A stretch of DNA of 64,000 nt, taken from positions 1 to 64,000 of the forward strand of contig NZ_JBALOV010000028.1 in NCBI RefSeq assembly GCF_036965045.1, written 5' to 3'. How positions within the stretch are numbered: the first letter of the stretch is position 1; the number at the start of each line of letters is the position of its first letter. A program made the translations under genes and the position numbers. Source of the stretch: Ferdinandcohnia sp036965045 (lineage in GTDB: Bacteria; Bacillota; Bacilli; Bacillales; Bacillaceae_L). Below are positions 26,513-34,903 of this stretch, piece by piece. Under the pieces are notes generated by a model that saw only the letters and a program-made list of their open reading frames with translations, made no database searches and was not told where the DNA came from.

Positions 26513-27031
26513 TTAAAGTACTTTTGATACAATTGCTTTACCTTCGAACAAGTATTCAATTTTACTTTGATCACTTTTTTCTTGATTCCAGTAATTTGTC
26601 GCATCAATTCTTACATCATTTAACTTTTTTATTCCACCACTTACAAAAAGAGAATCACACTTAAACAACTTTCCATGTAATTCAAGTTCTAATAATTGAC
26701 AATAAAATGAGTTAAAATTTAATTCATGTTTCCAATATTCGATTTCATTCCCACTACTTAGCCAAATACACTTCTGTCTTGAGGGTAAATCTTTATTTAC
26801 ATTTAACCTGATTTCTTCAAATATTGTTTCTCTTGCAAAATGCCAATAGTACGTAAGTCCTTGGCCTAATGACTCTATGGTATTTACGTAACGAACATCC
26901 TTAACATCATAATCCCCAAAGAAACGGTTATAACCATTTGTGGGTGTAATTATTTCCTCACCTTCGACATATATCTTGGAAACTTTATTTGTATTTATAT
27001 GATACAATTTCAACCCAGTTACAATATCCAT
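26513..27031 (-). CDS. Hypothetical protein, possibly DUF2441-like
   Basis: 172 residues. It begins MDIVTGLKLYHINTNKVSKI, and continues with an aromatic-rich core (YYWHFARETIFEEIRL). The opening resembles small ADP-ribosyltransferase-like families such as DUF2441, but this is a weak impression. It follows the 163-residue gene closely and is probably co-transcribed with it. Candidate phage-host conflict pair. Confidence 0.55.
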   Translation of the reverse strand: MDIVTGLKLYHINTNKVSKIYVEGEEIITPTNGYNRFFGDYDVKDVRYVNTIESLGQGLTYYWHFARETIFEEIRLNVNKDLPSRQKCIWLSSGNEIEYWKHELNFNSFYCQLLELELHGKLFKCDSLFVSGGIKKLNDVRIDATNYWNQEKSDQSKIEYLFEGKAIVSKVL

Positions 27032-27070
27032 AATGAGAAGTCCTCGACTACTTAAAGAATAGGAGTATCA

Positions 27071-27562
27071 TTAAAATATATTTTCATAAGCATTTAATTC
27101 AGCTTCTAATTCATCGATTGATTCTTGATAATCTTTTTGTAAGAATCTGTGATGAGTTAAAACCAGTAATAAACTATCCATTATTTGTGGAAAAGGTACA
27201 TCTTCTAACAACTTTCTAAATGTAATATTTTTTGGTTTTTCTTTAGGATTGTACAAATCAACTATTACAGGCATACCTTGTTCAACATCGAAAACATAAA
27301 GTTCACTTTCTCTAGTATCATGATATAATACAGGGCCTCTAGCACTCATATAATCTGTATCTTTTCCTTTAAACATATAACCTTTTTGTTTAATTACATG
27401 CATTACCGGAAATAATTTTCGAACAGTATCTCTAATTTTTTCTTCCTGTTTATCGACTATTGCTCTATGAGATTGAGCTAATGATGATACTAAAACATAC
27501 TCTTCCTCAATGTTGTCCATTAATTCTTTTACAACTACCTCTAACTTTTCCAGAACAAACAC
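27071..27562 (-). CDS. Hypothetical accessory protein
   Basis: About 160 residues; helical, acidic, with an alpha/beta core (YVFDVEQGMPVIVDLYNPKE). Start uncertain: GTG at 27562 almost touches GAGGGA, whereas CTG at 27553 has ideal spacing. A conserved promoter (27575-27603) lies immediately upstream. Unrecognised; probably forms a two-gene unit with the downstream 172-residue gene. Confidence 0.55.
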   Translation of the reverse strand: MFVLEKLEVVVKELMDNIEEEYVLVSSLAQSHRAIVDKQEEKIRDTVRKLFPVMHVIKQKGYMFKGKDTDYMSARGPVLYHDTRESELYVFDVEQGMPVIVDLYNPKEKPKNITFRKLLEDVPFPQIMDSLLLVLTHHRFLQKDYQESIDELEAELNAYENIF

Positions 27563-27574
27563 TCCCTCACCAAA

Positions 27575-27603
27575 TATTTAATTACATTTCCAATATTCGC
27601 CAA
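27575..27603 (-). promoter_or_regulatory. Conserved accessory promoter, copy A
   Basis: TTGGCG, 17-base spacer starting AATATTGGAAATG, then TAAATA. The upstream flank GTCACTCC is shared with copy C. Confidence 0.65.
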
Positions 27604-27629
27604 GGAGTGACAAAAATCCTACTATTATT

Positions 27630-28340
27630 TTACAATTTTCTATAAAATATTAAATCTTCATCTTTCAATTTAATTAAGGAGTATAATTTATCAAATACAA
27701 CTGTTGTATAACCACCATGACTTCCGCCGACAAATGCATGTTGTTCCATAAAGCAACCAGTTCTAACCATCCTAACGACCAAGGCTTTTAATTCATCAGG
27801 TGTAATTTTTATATCCCTATAAACTGTTTCCTCAAACTGTTTCCAATGATTTATTTTTGCATCATTGTGAAATCCACCTGTCTCTTTTTCAATTTCTTTT
27901 AACGTAAAGAGAAAATAAATTTCCCTAAAAGTTAATTCATCTAGAATTTTTAAATAATCATCATACTCGTCTGCTTTACTCAATTGCCCACTAGGTAATC
28001 CACTTTTGAACAATCTCGCAAAAAATCTAATTTTTTCTCTTTGCTTCGTAAATAGTGCCGCTTTAAAAGTAGAAAAATAAGCATGTAGAAATTCTTCAGA
28101 CTCTATAATCTCTGTTGTTAACTCCACTGTACCTGAATTTAATTCATCATAGAAACATTTAGCACGCTCTATTAAAATATTATTATATGAATTAGTTAGC
28201 GCTAAATCTACAATTGAACCAAAAGGCACAATTTGTACTAAGCTCCTAATAACGGTATTTCCATTGTATTTCGCTAATAATTCTTTTTTTATGGTATTTT
28301 TAACTACATTATCAACAATACTTAATTCATTATTACTCAA
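27630..28340 (-). CDS. Hypothetical accessory protein, mostly helical
   Basis: 236 residues, TTG start after GGGAG. A hydrophobic stretch near residues 30-50 (VIRSLVQIVPFGSIVDLALT) is followed by long helices with charged faces and a C-terminal winged-helix-like part. The size, autonomous promoter and location fit a lysogenic-conversion or antiphage gene, but I do not recognise the family. Confidence 0.6.
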   Translation of the reverse strand: MSNNELSIVDNVVKNTIKKELLAKYNGNTVIRSLVQIVPFGSIVDLALTNSYNNILIERAKCFYDELNSGTVELTTEIIESEEFLHAYFSTFKAALFTKQREKIRFFARLFKSGLPSGQLSKADEYDDYLKILDELTFREIYFLFTLKEIEKETGGFHNDAKINHWKQFEETVYRDIKITPDELKALVVRMVRTGCFMEQHAFVGGSHGGYTTVVFDKLYSLIKLKDEDLIFYRKL

Positions 28341-28357
28341 CTAAACACATCTCCCAT

Positions 28358-28386
28358 CAAATATTCGCATTTCCAATATTCAACAA
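28358..28386 (-). promoter_or_regulatory. Conserved accessory promoter, copy B
   Basis: TTGTTG, 17-base spacer starting AATATTGGAAATG, then TATTTG; same spacer core as copies A and C. Confidence 0.6.
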
Positions 28387-28441
28387 AAGGAGTTCTTTTC
28401 CTTCTTTGTATATGGTAAATTTTATATATGGAGGGGTATTT

Positions 28442-28834
28442 ATGCTATATATTTACGGACGAATTAAGCCCACAATGGCAGTGTATTGGATAATGTTCGT
28501 ATTTTCAATTATCGTCTTGTTTGCTTACTATTGGATGAAAATAGGTATTTTTGGACTTATTTTTGTTGCCATTTATCTAGGACTGCTATATTATTTTGTA
28601 ATTAAAAAACTCTTGGACAAAAGTCTATACTTTTTTCTTTATTTTTATGTAATTGCTTATTTCTTTGTTGGTTTTGTTCCTTTTTTATTTATTGATCCAT
28701 TTTTGTATTGTTCAAAACCCTACATGTTTTATGAACTAGGTGAAGGATACAATATACCTATCTTAACCAAAACATTTTATTCTATGGGTTTACTGAAAAA
28801 TTGCGACCAGGATTTTACATTAATAGATTTCTAA
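28442..28834 (+). CDS. Multi-pass membrane protein
   Basis: 130 residues with four likely membrane helices, very rich in Phe and Tyr (for example MAVYWIMFVFSIIVLFAYYW). ATG after GGAGGGG. It is transcribed away from the 236-residue gene. A role in superinfection exclusion or phage defence is possible, based only on type and place. Confidence 0.65.
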   Translation: MLYIYGRIKPTMAVYWIMFVFSIIVLFAYYWMKIGIFGLIFVAIYLGLLYYFVIKKLLDKSLYFFLYFYVIAYFFVGFVPFLFIDPFLYCSKPYMFYELGEGYNIPILTKTFYSMGLLKNCDQDFTLIDF

Positions 28835-28993
28835 ATATCTAACATAAAACATTTACATGTATGTGACCTTGATGACTTTCCACCTTCAAGGTCTTATTTT
28901 TTATTCGTCATGCTAGTGAATTCGAACTCATAAGGGTCATATCATCACTACATTAAAAAGACACCCAAAACAATGTATGGATGCCTTAATGAA

Positions 28994-29164
28994 TTATTTA
29001 TGTTGATCTTCAATTGCTTCTACTAAGGTTTTATAATACTCTTCCTTAGTAAAAACACCTTTTTCAATTAACAATGCAACAATAGCTGTAATATGATCAA
29101 CGAGCCCATCTTCATGAGAACGTCCCTCATTTAACTCATTTAGTCTTGCTAATATATCATCCAA
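28994..29164 (-). CDS. 56-residue hypothetical protein
   Basis: TTG start, nine bases after AGGAG; MDDILARLNELNEGRSHEDG then LVDHITAIVALLIEKGVFTK. Two amphipathic helices. Function unknown. Confidence 0.6.
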   Translation of the reverse strand: MDDILARLNELNEGRSHEDGLVDHITAIVALLIEKGVFTKEEYYKTLVEAIEDQHK

Positions 29165-29192
29165 TATTTCCAACTCCTAATGATAGTTTCAA

Positions 29193-29381
29193 CTAATCTT
29201 CTATGGTAACTTTTACAACATTGTTTAGATTAACCATAGTTCTACCCGAAACTTCAAACCAACCACCTTTATTAAGGTTACTCTTAATCTCTGGTATTCC
29301 CTCATATGGTGCAATAGTAAATTCTTCAAATTTACTATTTACATAAAAGAAAGTTACCTTGTATTCTGTCGGTTGACTCAT
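29193..29381 (-). CDS. 62-residue hypothetical protein
   Basis: ATG after GAGTGGAG; MSQPTEYKVTFFYVNSKFEE, then a beta-rich part ending VNLNNVVKVTIED. The shape (strand-rich with a final valine-rich strand) recalls small DNA- or peptide-binding domains. It has the conserved accessory promoter copy C. Confidence 0.6.
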   Translation of the reverse strand: MSQPTEYKVTFFYVNSKFEEFTIAPYEGIPEIKSNLNKGGWFEVSGRTMVNLNNVVKVTIED

Positions 29382-29401
29382 TATCTCCACTCCTCTAACA
29401 A

Positions 29402-29430
29402 ATACTATTAACACTTCCAATATTCGCCAA
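29402..29430 (-). promoter_or_regulatory. Conserved accessory promoter, copy C
   Basis: TTGGCG, 17-base spacer starting AATATTGGAAGTG, then TAGTAT. Confidence 0.65.
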
Positions 29431-29455
29431 GGAGTGACAAAAGTCCTGCTAGAAT

Positions 29456-29884
29456 TTATTTACCATACCACATTTCTAATTCATTTTGTTCTTCTTGATT
29501 TAATGCATCGTACTCCAATTTCACTTTTGTTAAGTTACGTTTTATTAATGTGTTTTTATAAATAAACAGAAAAATATATATAAGAAGATTGATGAACAAA
29601 ACTAACCCAAAGAATAAATGAAACTGATTAATTATAATAAAATTACCAAGCATTTGCTGTAAAAAACCAAAAATTAAAAATAAAGTTCCAACTTTCCCGT
29701 AAGCTTGTTGTTCATTTAAACTATTGAAAATCAAAGGATGTATTCCCGCAATAGGAATTGTTTGTTTTACTATAACTTTATATTTCACTTTAAAGAACGC
29801 TATTCCTAATAAAATAGCACCTACCACATCCGATATAAGACCTGTAATGATTATATAGTTAATATCCAATACGTTCACATCCAT
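29456..29884 (-). CDS. Membrane protein
   Basis: 142 residues, three or four hydrophobic segments (YIIITGLISDVVGAILLGIA; LFLIFGFLQQMLGNFIII; LFFGLVLFINLLIYIFLFIY) and a charged C-terminus. Unrecognised. It lies between the tRNA-like gene and the accessory cluster. Confidence 0.65.
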   Translation of the reverse strand: MDVNVLDINYIIITGLISDVVGAILLGIAFFKVKYKVIVKQTIPIAGIHPLIFNSLNEQQAYGKVGTLFLIFGFLQQMLGNFIIINQFHLFFGLVLFINLLIYIFLFIYKNTLIKRNLTKVKLEYDALNQEEQNELEMWYGK

Positions 29885-29921
29885 TTTTTACGCTTATTAT
29901 ATCATTTATATAATAATTTAG

Positions 29922-29996
29922 TGAACTCGACCAGATTCGAACTGGTAATCCACTCTGTATTTCTACAGGTTGCTCTAACCATTAAGCTACGAGTCC
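29922..29996 (-). tRNA. tRNA-like gene with aberrant anticodon arm
   Basis: A seven-base acceptor stem (GGACTCG/CGAGTTC, one G-U), a D arm (GCTTAATGGTTAGAGC) and a perfect five-pair T arm (ACCAG TTCGAAT CTGGT) are present. The anticodon arm is odd: ACCTG pairs with CAGGT only if an A is bulged, and the loop TAGAAATA is eight bases. The isotype cannot be called. CCA is not encoded. It could be a decayed tRNA or an unusual phage tRNA. Confidence 0.7.
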
Positions 29997-30033
29997 AAAA
30001 AGTATGGTAAATGTATTTCAATTTACACTTAAC

Positions 30034-30168
30034 TCATTTATCTTTCTTTTTACGTCCAAACATTTGCATATTCGTTTTCCATACAGAAAAGAAAAATATA
30101 GCAACAATCAACAATACTCCACAAATTAAACCAGCCAAGAATACAGGGTCAAAATAAATAAACGCCAC
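30034..30168 (-). CDS. 44-residue single-span membrane protein
   Basis: GTG start with a weak ribosome site; MAFIYFDPVFLAGLICGVLL continues as one membrane helix and ends in a Lys-rich tail. Likely a small inner-membrane protein with its tail in the cytoplasm. Confidence 0.5.
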   Translation of the reverse strand: MAFIYFDPVFLAGLICGVLLIVAIFFFSVWKTNMQMFGRKKKDK

Positions 30169-30291
30169 TTACCAAAACTTTGTATAAGTCGTTGGGTCAA
30201 TTGAATTACTAATAAATGTTTTTATCATTTAATTTCACACTCTTTTCAGTAATTTAAAGTTTTAAGCAAAATAAAAAAGCCTATTGACACA

Positions 30292-30954
30292 CTACGCTTC
30301 AGTTAAATCTTCATATTCCTTTATCCATTGATAAACTTTTGCTCGATTTACTCCAAATAAATTTGCAATTTGGGTTTTATTCATTCTTTGCAATATTTCA
30401 TCAAGCTGCTCTTTACTCGGTTTCTCATTTTTCTTTAATTCTCTATGTTTCTCAAGACATTCTAAATCACAGTATTTTGCATTCTTTACTAAATACTCAT
30501 CACAGTAACCACATTTTCTAACTTTATGTGATTTATCTTTGCTTTCAAATACTTCACGTAAGCCTTCTCGATTAATCCACTCATGTAATTTTCTATGCTG
30601 CCCATGATCCATTACAAGCAAATTTTCATGTAGATTATTTGCGCGGTTAAAGTCGATATGATGAACATTTTCATTCTTTGCTAAGGGTCTACCTAACATC
30701 TTTTCAGCCACCAATATATGCTCATAAATTATCGGATAACCACTTTCAATGCTCATTGCTCTTGGATGTCCTTCTGGTGCTCTTATAACTATGTAATCAT
30801 TAATTTTATGCAACAATTTCACTTCCAACAAATCATAATTTCCAACCGGAACAAACTCATAATCAATGTATTTATCTTTTATTAACTCTTCCTTTGCACA
30901 AAAACGAATAAAATTCATATCTAAATTACTGTCATCCTTGTTCTTATCTTTCAA
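30292..30954 (-). CDS. HNH endonuclease with zinc finger and HTH
   Basis: 220 residues. The middle holds an HNH motif (ENVHHIDFNRANNLHENLLV). A CxxC/CxxxC zinc cluster follows near residue 155 (CGYCDEYLVKNAKYCDLEC). A terminal helix-turn-helix (NKTQIANLFGVNRAKVYQWI) would give DNA specificity. This is the layout of a free-standing homing-type endonuclease. TTG start with a weak site. Confidence 0.8.
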   Translation of the reverse strand: MKDKNKDDSNLDMNFIRFCAKEELIKDKYIDYEFVPVGNYDLLEVKLLHKINDYIVIRAPEGHPRAMSIESGYPIIYEHILVAEKMLGRPLAKNENVHHIDFNRANNLHENLLVMDHGQHRKLHEWINREGLREVFESKDKSHKVRKCGYCDEYLVKNAKYCDLECLEKHRELKKNEKPSKEQLDEILQRMNKTQIANLFGVNRAKVYQWIKEYEDLTEA

Positions 30955-31030
30955 GTAATCCAGATAGCTAAGTATACTAGGTGCATGAAATTAATTCAGA
31001 AAATAAAAAAAGACGCTTATTTAGCGCCGT

Positions 31031-31561
31031 TTACTTCAATCGATCTAATTCTGTTTTTGCATTTTTAATTGCTTCTTGGCCTTCTTTTAAATGTTTGTCC
31101 AAAAAGTATCCATAATTATCTAATTCCATTTGGTTATCTGCATTCAGTGATTTCATAGCAAACTCTACAGATTCTCTTAAATTAATTACTGCATCGCTAA
31201 TATAACCAGATAAATCATATGTGTCTTTGGCTCCTTGTGCAACCTCGAATTCATCTAAGGTAAAATATAAATCTTCTAATTGTCCGTAAAGAACAACATA
31301 ACCATTTGATTTATCATATTTACTAAAACGATAAACATCAAGAACTTCGCTATTCAAATCACTTATTTCATTATAGTTTTGTTCCAGTTCATATAAGTTA
31401 TAATAGTTATTATAATTAATAGATGTTGTTTCTGCTTCTACCTCTTTATGTGATGTACGTTGCATTTCATTACCAACGCCACATATAACCATGATGGCAA
31501 TTGCTCCAGCTATAAATGCTATTTTCTTTTTCCAATTCTTCGTCAATTTATTTAAAATCAT
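31031..31561 (-). CDS. Membrane-anchored hypothetical protein
   Basis: 176 residues from ATG 31561 after GGGAG. A basic N-terminus, one membrane segment (IAFIAGAIAIMVICGVGNEM), then a helical exported domain with Tyr/Asn-rich and acidic stretches. Unrecognised; similar single-anchor proteins are common in prophage conversion regions. Confidence 0.65.
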   Translation of the reverse strand: MILNKLTKNWKKKIAFIAGAIAIMVICGVGNEMQRTSHKEVEAETTSINYNNYYNLYELEQNYNEISDLNSEVLDVYRFSKYDKSNGYVVLYGQLEDLYFTLDEFEVAQGAKDTYDLSGYISDAVINLRESVEFAMKSLNADNQMELDNYGYFLDKHLKEGQEAIKNAKTELDRLK

Positions 31562-31626
31562 ATTTGATTGACTCTCCCTTTTATATTTTCTAAATTTATT
31601 TGTTGCTTGTTGTATTACCACATCTA

Positions 31627-31731
31627 TTATAATTTGTTTTTCTTCACTTTACTTGTAACAGTTTTTGGCACAGAAAATTCTTCTTTTTTATTAGATTGCA
31701 CTTCTAAGATCTCTGGATAATCCTTTAATGC
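31627..31731 (-). pseudogene. Possible 3' remnant of a gene
   Basis: A reading frame of about 34 codons (ALKDYPEILEVQSNKKEEFS, ending VTSKVKKNKL) has codon usage like a real gene but no start; a stop lies right before it. It may be the tail of a deleted gene. Confidence 0.3.
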
Positions 31732-31739
31732 TTACGGAC

Positions 31740-32089
31740 TTCCAACTCAAAATAAGAATCCAGACACCAATTAGTCCCTTATTTAGTGAGGTGGAAGGCA
31801 TACAAACGAGGGACTCGTGAAAGTCCCTGCAAGTTTATATGCGGAGGAAATATAAATGAATAATGTTACTGTTGAAGCAAAAGCATAATGTCCTGCACGA
31901 TCAAATGAAAGAACTTACCATCTGAGTATGGTCAAGAAAACATCAATCACCTCATGCAGGTTAAAACTATATTAATATTGGAGGATCAAACAAATTATGC
32001 AAAATTGTTTGAATGTCTAACCTTATTATTTAAATGGCCGAGGAGAGACGGGGCGATCTAGATAAACTAGACCGATACGGCCAAGAATA
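31740..32089 (+). other. Structured non-coding region
   Basis: About 350 bp without a normal gene. It has a GGGACT/AGTCCC hairpin (31810-31827), CCTGCA...TGCAGG (31892-31960), and a long dyad GGCCG...CGGCC (32034-32080) with an inner TCTAG/CTAGA stem. Two strong ribosome sites precede very short frames. This looks like a transcribed, folded RNA or leader. Confidence 0.4.
31856..31888 (+). CDS. 10-residue leader-like peptide
   Basis: ATG with an ideal GGAGGAAATATAA site, encoding MNNVTVEAKA then stop. A site this good before so short a frame suggests a leader peptide or signal, but chance cannot be excluded. Confidence 0.3.
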   Translation: MNNVTVEAKA

Positions 32090-32302
32090 TTAATCTATAG
32101 GAATTGTTACAGTTCTATATTCCTTCGCTGTATCAATTATCTGTCTAAGTTTCATTTCTTTTTCAGAAGACAGTCCACATTGAAAATTAAAAAATTGTGA
32201 GATCAAACTAGGACTACACCCTATTGCTTGAGCAATCTTTTTATTTGAAAGGCCTTTTCTTCTTTTATCCATGTACAGTTGATTTATTTCATTTCTTGTC
32301 AT
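32090..32302 (-). CDS. XRE/Cro-type regulator
   Basis: 70 residues, ATG after GAGGGGAG. Helix-turn-helix at GLSNKKIAQAIGCSPSLISQ. Probably a repressor of the element; its target is not evident. The 260-bp upstream stretch is AT-rich and without genes. Confidence 0.75.
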   Translation of the reverse strand: MTRNEINQLYMDKRRKGLSNKKIAQAIGCSPSLISQFFNFQCGLSSEKEMKLRQIIDTAKEYRTVTIPID

Positions 32303-32562
32303 TCAACTCCCCTCACTTTCAGAATTAGTAAATATATTCAGTAATTTATTTTAATAAATTATTTCAGTTTTATAACAAAAAATAATGAGTAAGGATATTT
32401 CTTCTCATTAACTATTAGATAAGTATGTACACTTTTTTCAAAAAAATAGAGATTATTTATTGACTTTATATATTGTGGTATGTTATATTTGATTTTTATA
32501 TGTTTTTAACTGGAATAAAAAAGGGAATTACACTTAAGTAACCCCCTTCGCCAATAACTGTA

Positions 32563-34389
32563 TTATTTATATGCCTTCTTAATTTCTCTCGCACACACTT
32601 TACAAATTGCTTTTAAGCCATGTTTACCCTTCTTATCAGGACTGAAATTCCTTTCATTTGCTAATTTATCTTTACCGCAACAAGTGCAAGTTTTCGTACG
32701 ATATTTATCTACTTCAACCTGATCTAAATAAGCATGTGCAATCCTTTTACTAATCGTATTCTTCAAAGCGTATGTAATATCTCTAACACTCATTTCAACA
32801 TTATGTACTTCCTTAATATAATTCACTGCTCTCATATACGGATGTTTATCTAATATCCTCTTATCATTCATCGAATAACCCTTCTCTTGTTTCACTACAG
32901 CAACGATATCCATCTCAACAGGAGAAAGTTCACCTAGCCTAAAAGCTTCGTTAATCGCTTCGTTAAACTGTTTTAAGAGCAGATAAATTTCACTTCCAGG
33001 TCTATTACCGTACTTGTCTTTCAGCATTGAATAAACAGGAAAATAATTAGATATTCTGATTTGCTTTTGCTTCTTTGAATCATTACCCTCTTCATCAACC
33101 TCAATTATATATCCATCATGCACCTTTTCACTTTCGGTTTGAAAACTTAATAACGAATAAACATGTTTTGGATTACTCATATCAAATGTATCTCTAATTA
33201 TATTTAATGCAGAATTCTCAAATGTAATAGCATTTACCTTTGGTTTATATCCCCTAGATTCAATAGGTTTTACAAGTTGCTCTCTAACCTTATGCATTTC
33301 ATATCCTACTTCATTTATCAATTTCTTTACTTTTGTATATTGACCTAGCCCATTCTTTGGCTTACCATAGTAATCAAGTACAGATTGAAATTTTCTTTCT
33401 AATTCGTTTTTGCCTTCTTCTGTTGCACCAGATAAAGGCTTAGTAACTGAGTTAATTCGGATTAACTCTAACTTTCTAGGATTCTTTAACACTTTAATTT
33501 CTTTTTTGGTATTTAATTCACAGTACCAATGGTACAAATGTGAAAGGTCAATTCTTGGTTTACCTTGCTCCCATGCTTGGTAAGCCTTTTTTCTTTCTAT
33601 TTCTAATTTCTTATCCACTTTATGAATATATTCTTCTTTCTTTATGTCCTTCTCTTCACCAGTAACCCCTAATTCATCTTGAAGTAAAATTATTGATGCT
33701 TTCATTTCCAATAACTCTGGATATTTATATAAATCGCCATCTGATATCTGACGTTGTTTTCGTTTTACTTTTTCACTCAACCTTTTCAGAAGAATTTCTT
33801 TTTGATTATGATCCAATGATGCTGAGTCAAGCATATCCTCACTTATACCTTTACCTTTACCTTTATTAAAATCGCTTTCCTCATAGTTGATATATCGCTC
33901 ACGTTGAATAATTTTCTCTTGTGCATCATTCGACAACCAAGTATAACCATTTAATTCATCCTTCTTAGTTGCTTTAAATATATAATCTTCAAGAGTAATT
34001 AATCCTTTTGAAAATGGATCATGCTCTGATAAAGGTTGACTTTTACTAAGATTCCCATGCCTTTCTGCATATGCTTTACTCATAATGTGACTATTGATAA
34101 AAGAATCATAACCATCCACAGTATCAACTTCACCAATTAATTGTTTAACCGCTAATACTCGTTCCTCATCTGAATTCAAATTATTATCTAACTGACTTCT
34201 ATAATTCCTGAAACCTTGTACAATATCTGATTTACTTAAAGTGTTAGAATTATAATCTTTACTTCTAATTCGATTACCATTTTCAAGAAAACTTTCAGGA
34301 CTACAATGTACCTTATCCTTTTTGACCATTTCATCAAATTCAACTTGAGATATATTATCACGTAATGGAACTAATTTATTTAAATTCAT
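32563..34389 (-). CDS. Large hypothetical protein with C-terminal zinc finger
   Basis: 608 residues, highly charged and helical, with coiled-coil potential near 200-280. The last 50 residues hold a four-Cys zinc motif (TCTCCGKDKLANERNFSP then CKVCAREIKKAY). ATG after GGAGG. It lies next to the Rep-like gene and origin-like repeats, so it could act in replication or recombination. I do not recognise the family. Confidence 0.65.
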   Translation of the reverse strand: MNLNKLVPLRDNISQVEFDEMVKKDKVHCSPESFLENGNRIRSKDYNSNTLSKSDIVQGFRNYRSQLDNNLNSDEERVLAVKQLIGEVDTVDGYDSFINSHIMSKAYAERHGNLSKSQPLSEHDPFSKGLITLEDYIFKATKKDELNGYTWLSNDAQEKIIQRERYINYEESDFNKGKGKGISEDMLDSASLDHNQKEILLKRLSEKVKRKQRQISDGDLYKYPELLEMKASIILLQDELGVTGEEKDIKKEEYIHKVDKKLEIERKKAYQAWEQGKPRIDLSHLYHWYCELNTKKEIKVLKNPRKLELIRINSVTKPLSGATEEGKNELERKFQSVLDYYGKPKNGLGQYTKVKKLINEVGYEMHKVREQLVKPIESRGYKPKVNAITFENSALNIIRDTFDMSNPKHVYSLLSFQTESEKVHDGYIIEVDEEGNDSKKQKQIRISNYFPVYSMLKDKYGNRPGSEIYLLLKQFNEAINEAFRLGELSPVEMDIVAVVKQEKGYSMNDKRILDKHPYMRAVNYIKEVHNVEMSVRDITYALKNTISKRIAHAYLDQVEVDKYRTKTCTCCGKDKLANERNFSPDKKGKHGLKAICKVCAREIKKAYK

Positions 34390-34682
34390 TCATTAACCTC
34401 CAATGTATATTTGCTTAACTTGCTTACTGATAAAAAAACAACAAAACAAAAACTGTTAAGTGGCAGAACACGATAGTGTTCAACAACCTGTGACGAATGG
34501 CAACAGGTTAATAAGATTCTAGCGAATCTTATTGAATAGTATTCTGAATCATCTTTTAAACTATCTGTTAATCAATCTTCTAAATTGTCTTATATATACT
34601 CTTATTAAATATCTTATAGCGAAAACGACACGGCTCTATCCCTTGTCGCTCTAAGGCTTATTTGTGGACACTGAATGATTGA
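34390..34682. other. AT-rich region beside the iterons
   Basis: No gene. Three small hairpins (ACACGATAGTGTT; CCTGTGACGAATGGCAACAGG-type; TAAGATTCTAGCGAATCTTA) are followed by a stretch of about 75 bases, mainly A/T (34545-34620), abutting the iteron array. It would suit a DNA unwinding element. Confidence 0.5.
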
Positions 34683-34903
34683 TGTCCAAGTTATAAGAAT
34701 CACTGTCCTATTTATGTAATTGACTGTCCATTTTATTAAATTAGGTGTCCAATTTTAAAAAGTTGGTGTCCAATTTATTAAAGCGAGTGTCCTAAAATAA
34801 AAGGTTGGCGTCCATTTTATTAGAGTGAGTGTCCATATTATCCAAGTCACTGTCCACTTTTAAATCAATGTCCAATTTATTCGGGTTGGTGTCCTCTTTA
34901 TTT
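34683..34903. repeat. Eleven 21-bp iterons (probable replication origin)
   Basis: TGTCC occurs at 34683, 34704, 34725, 34746, 34767, 34788, 34809 (CGTCC), 34830, 34851, 34869 and 34890. Nine intervals are exactly 21 bp and one is 18. Each unit continues with an AT-rich half resembling AATTTATTAAA. Two helical turns per unit suits binding by one initiator. The array overlaps the 3' end of the Rep-like gene. Confidence 0.85.

Noticed and set aside
29922..29996. Suppressor tRNA that could read the in-frame stops at 36169 and 36543
   Set aside because: The loop TAGAAATA contains no anticodon complementary to TGA, TAA or TAG.
34683..34903. CRISPR-like array
   Set aside because: The 21-bp units follow each other without unique spacers of constant length, only part of each is conserved, and there are no cas genes. 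Iterons explain them better.
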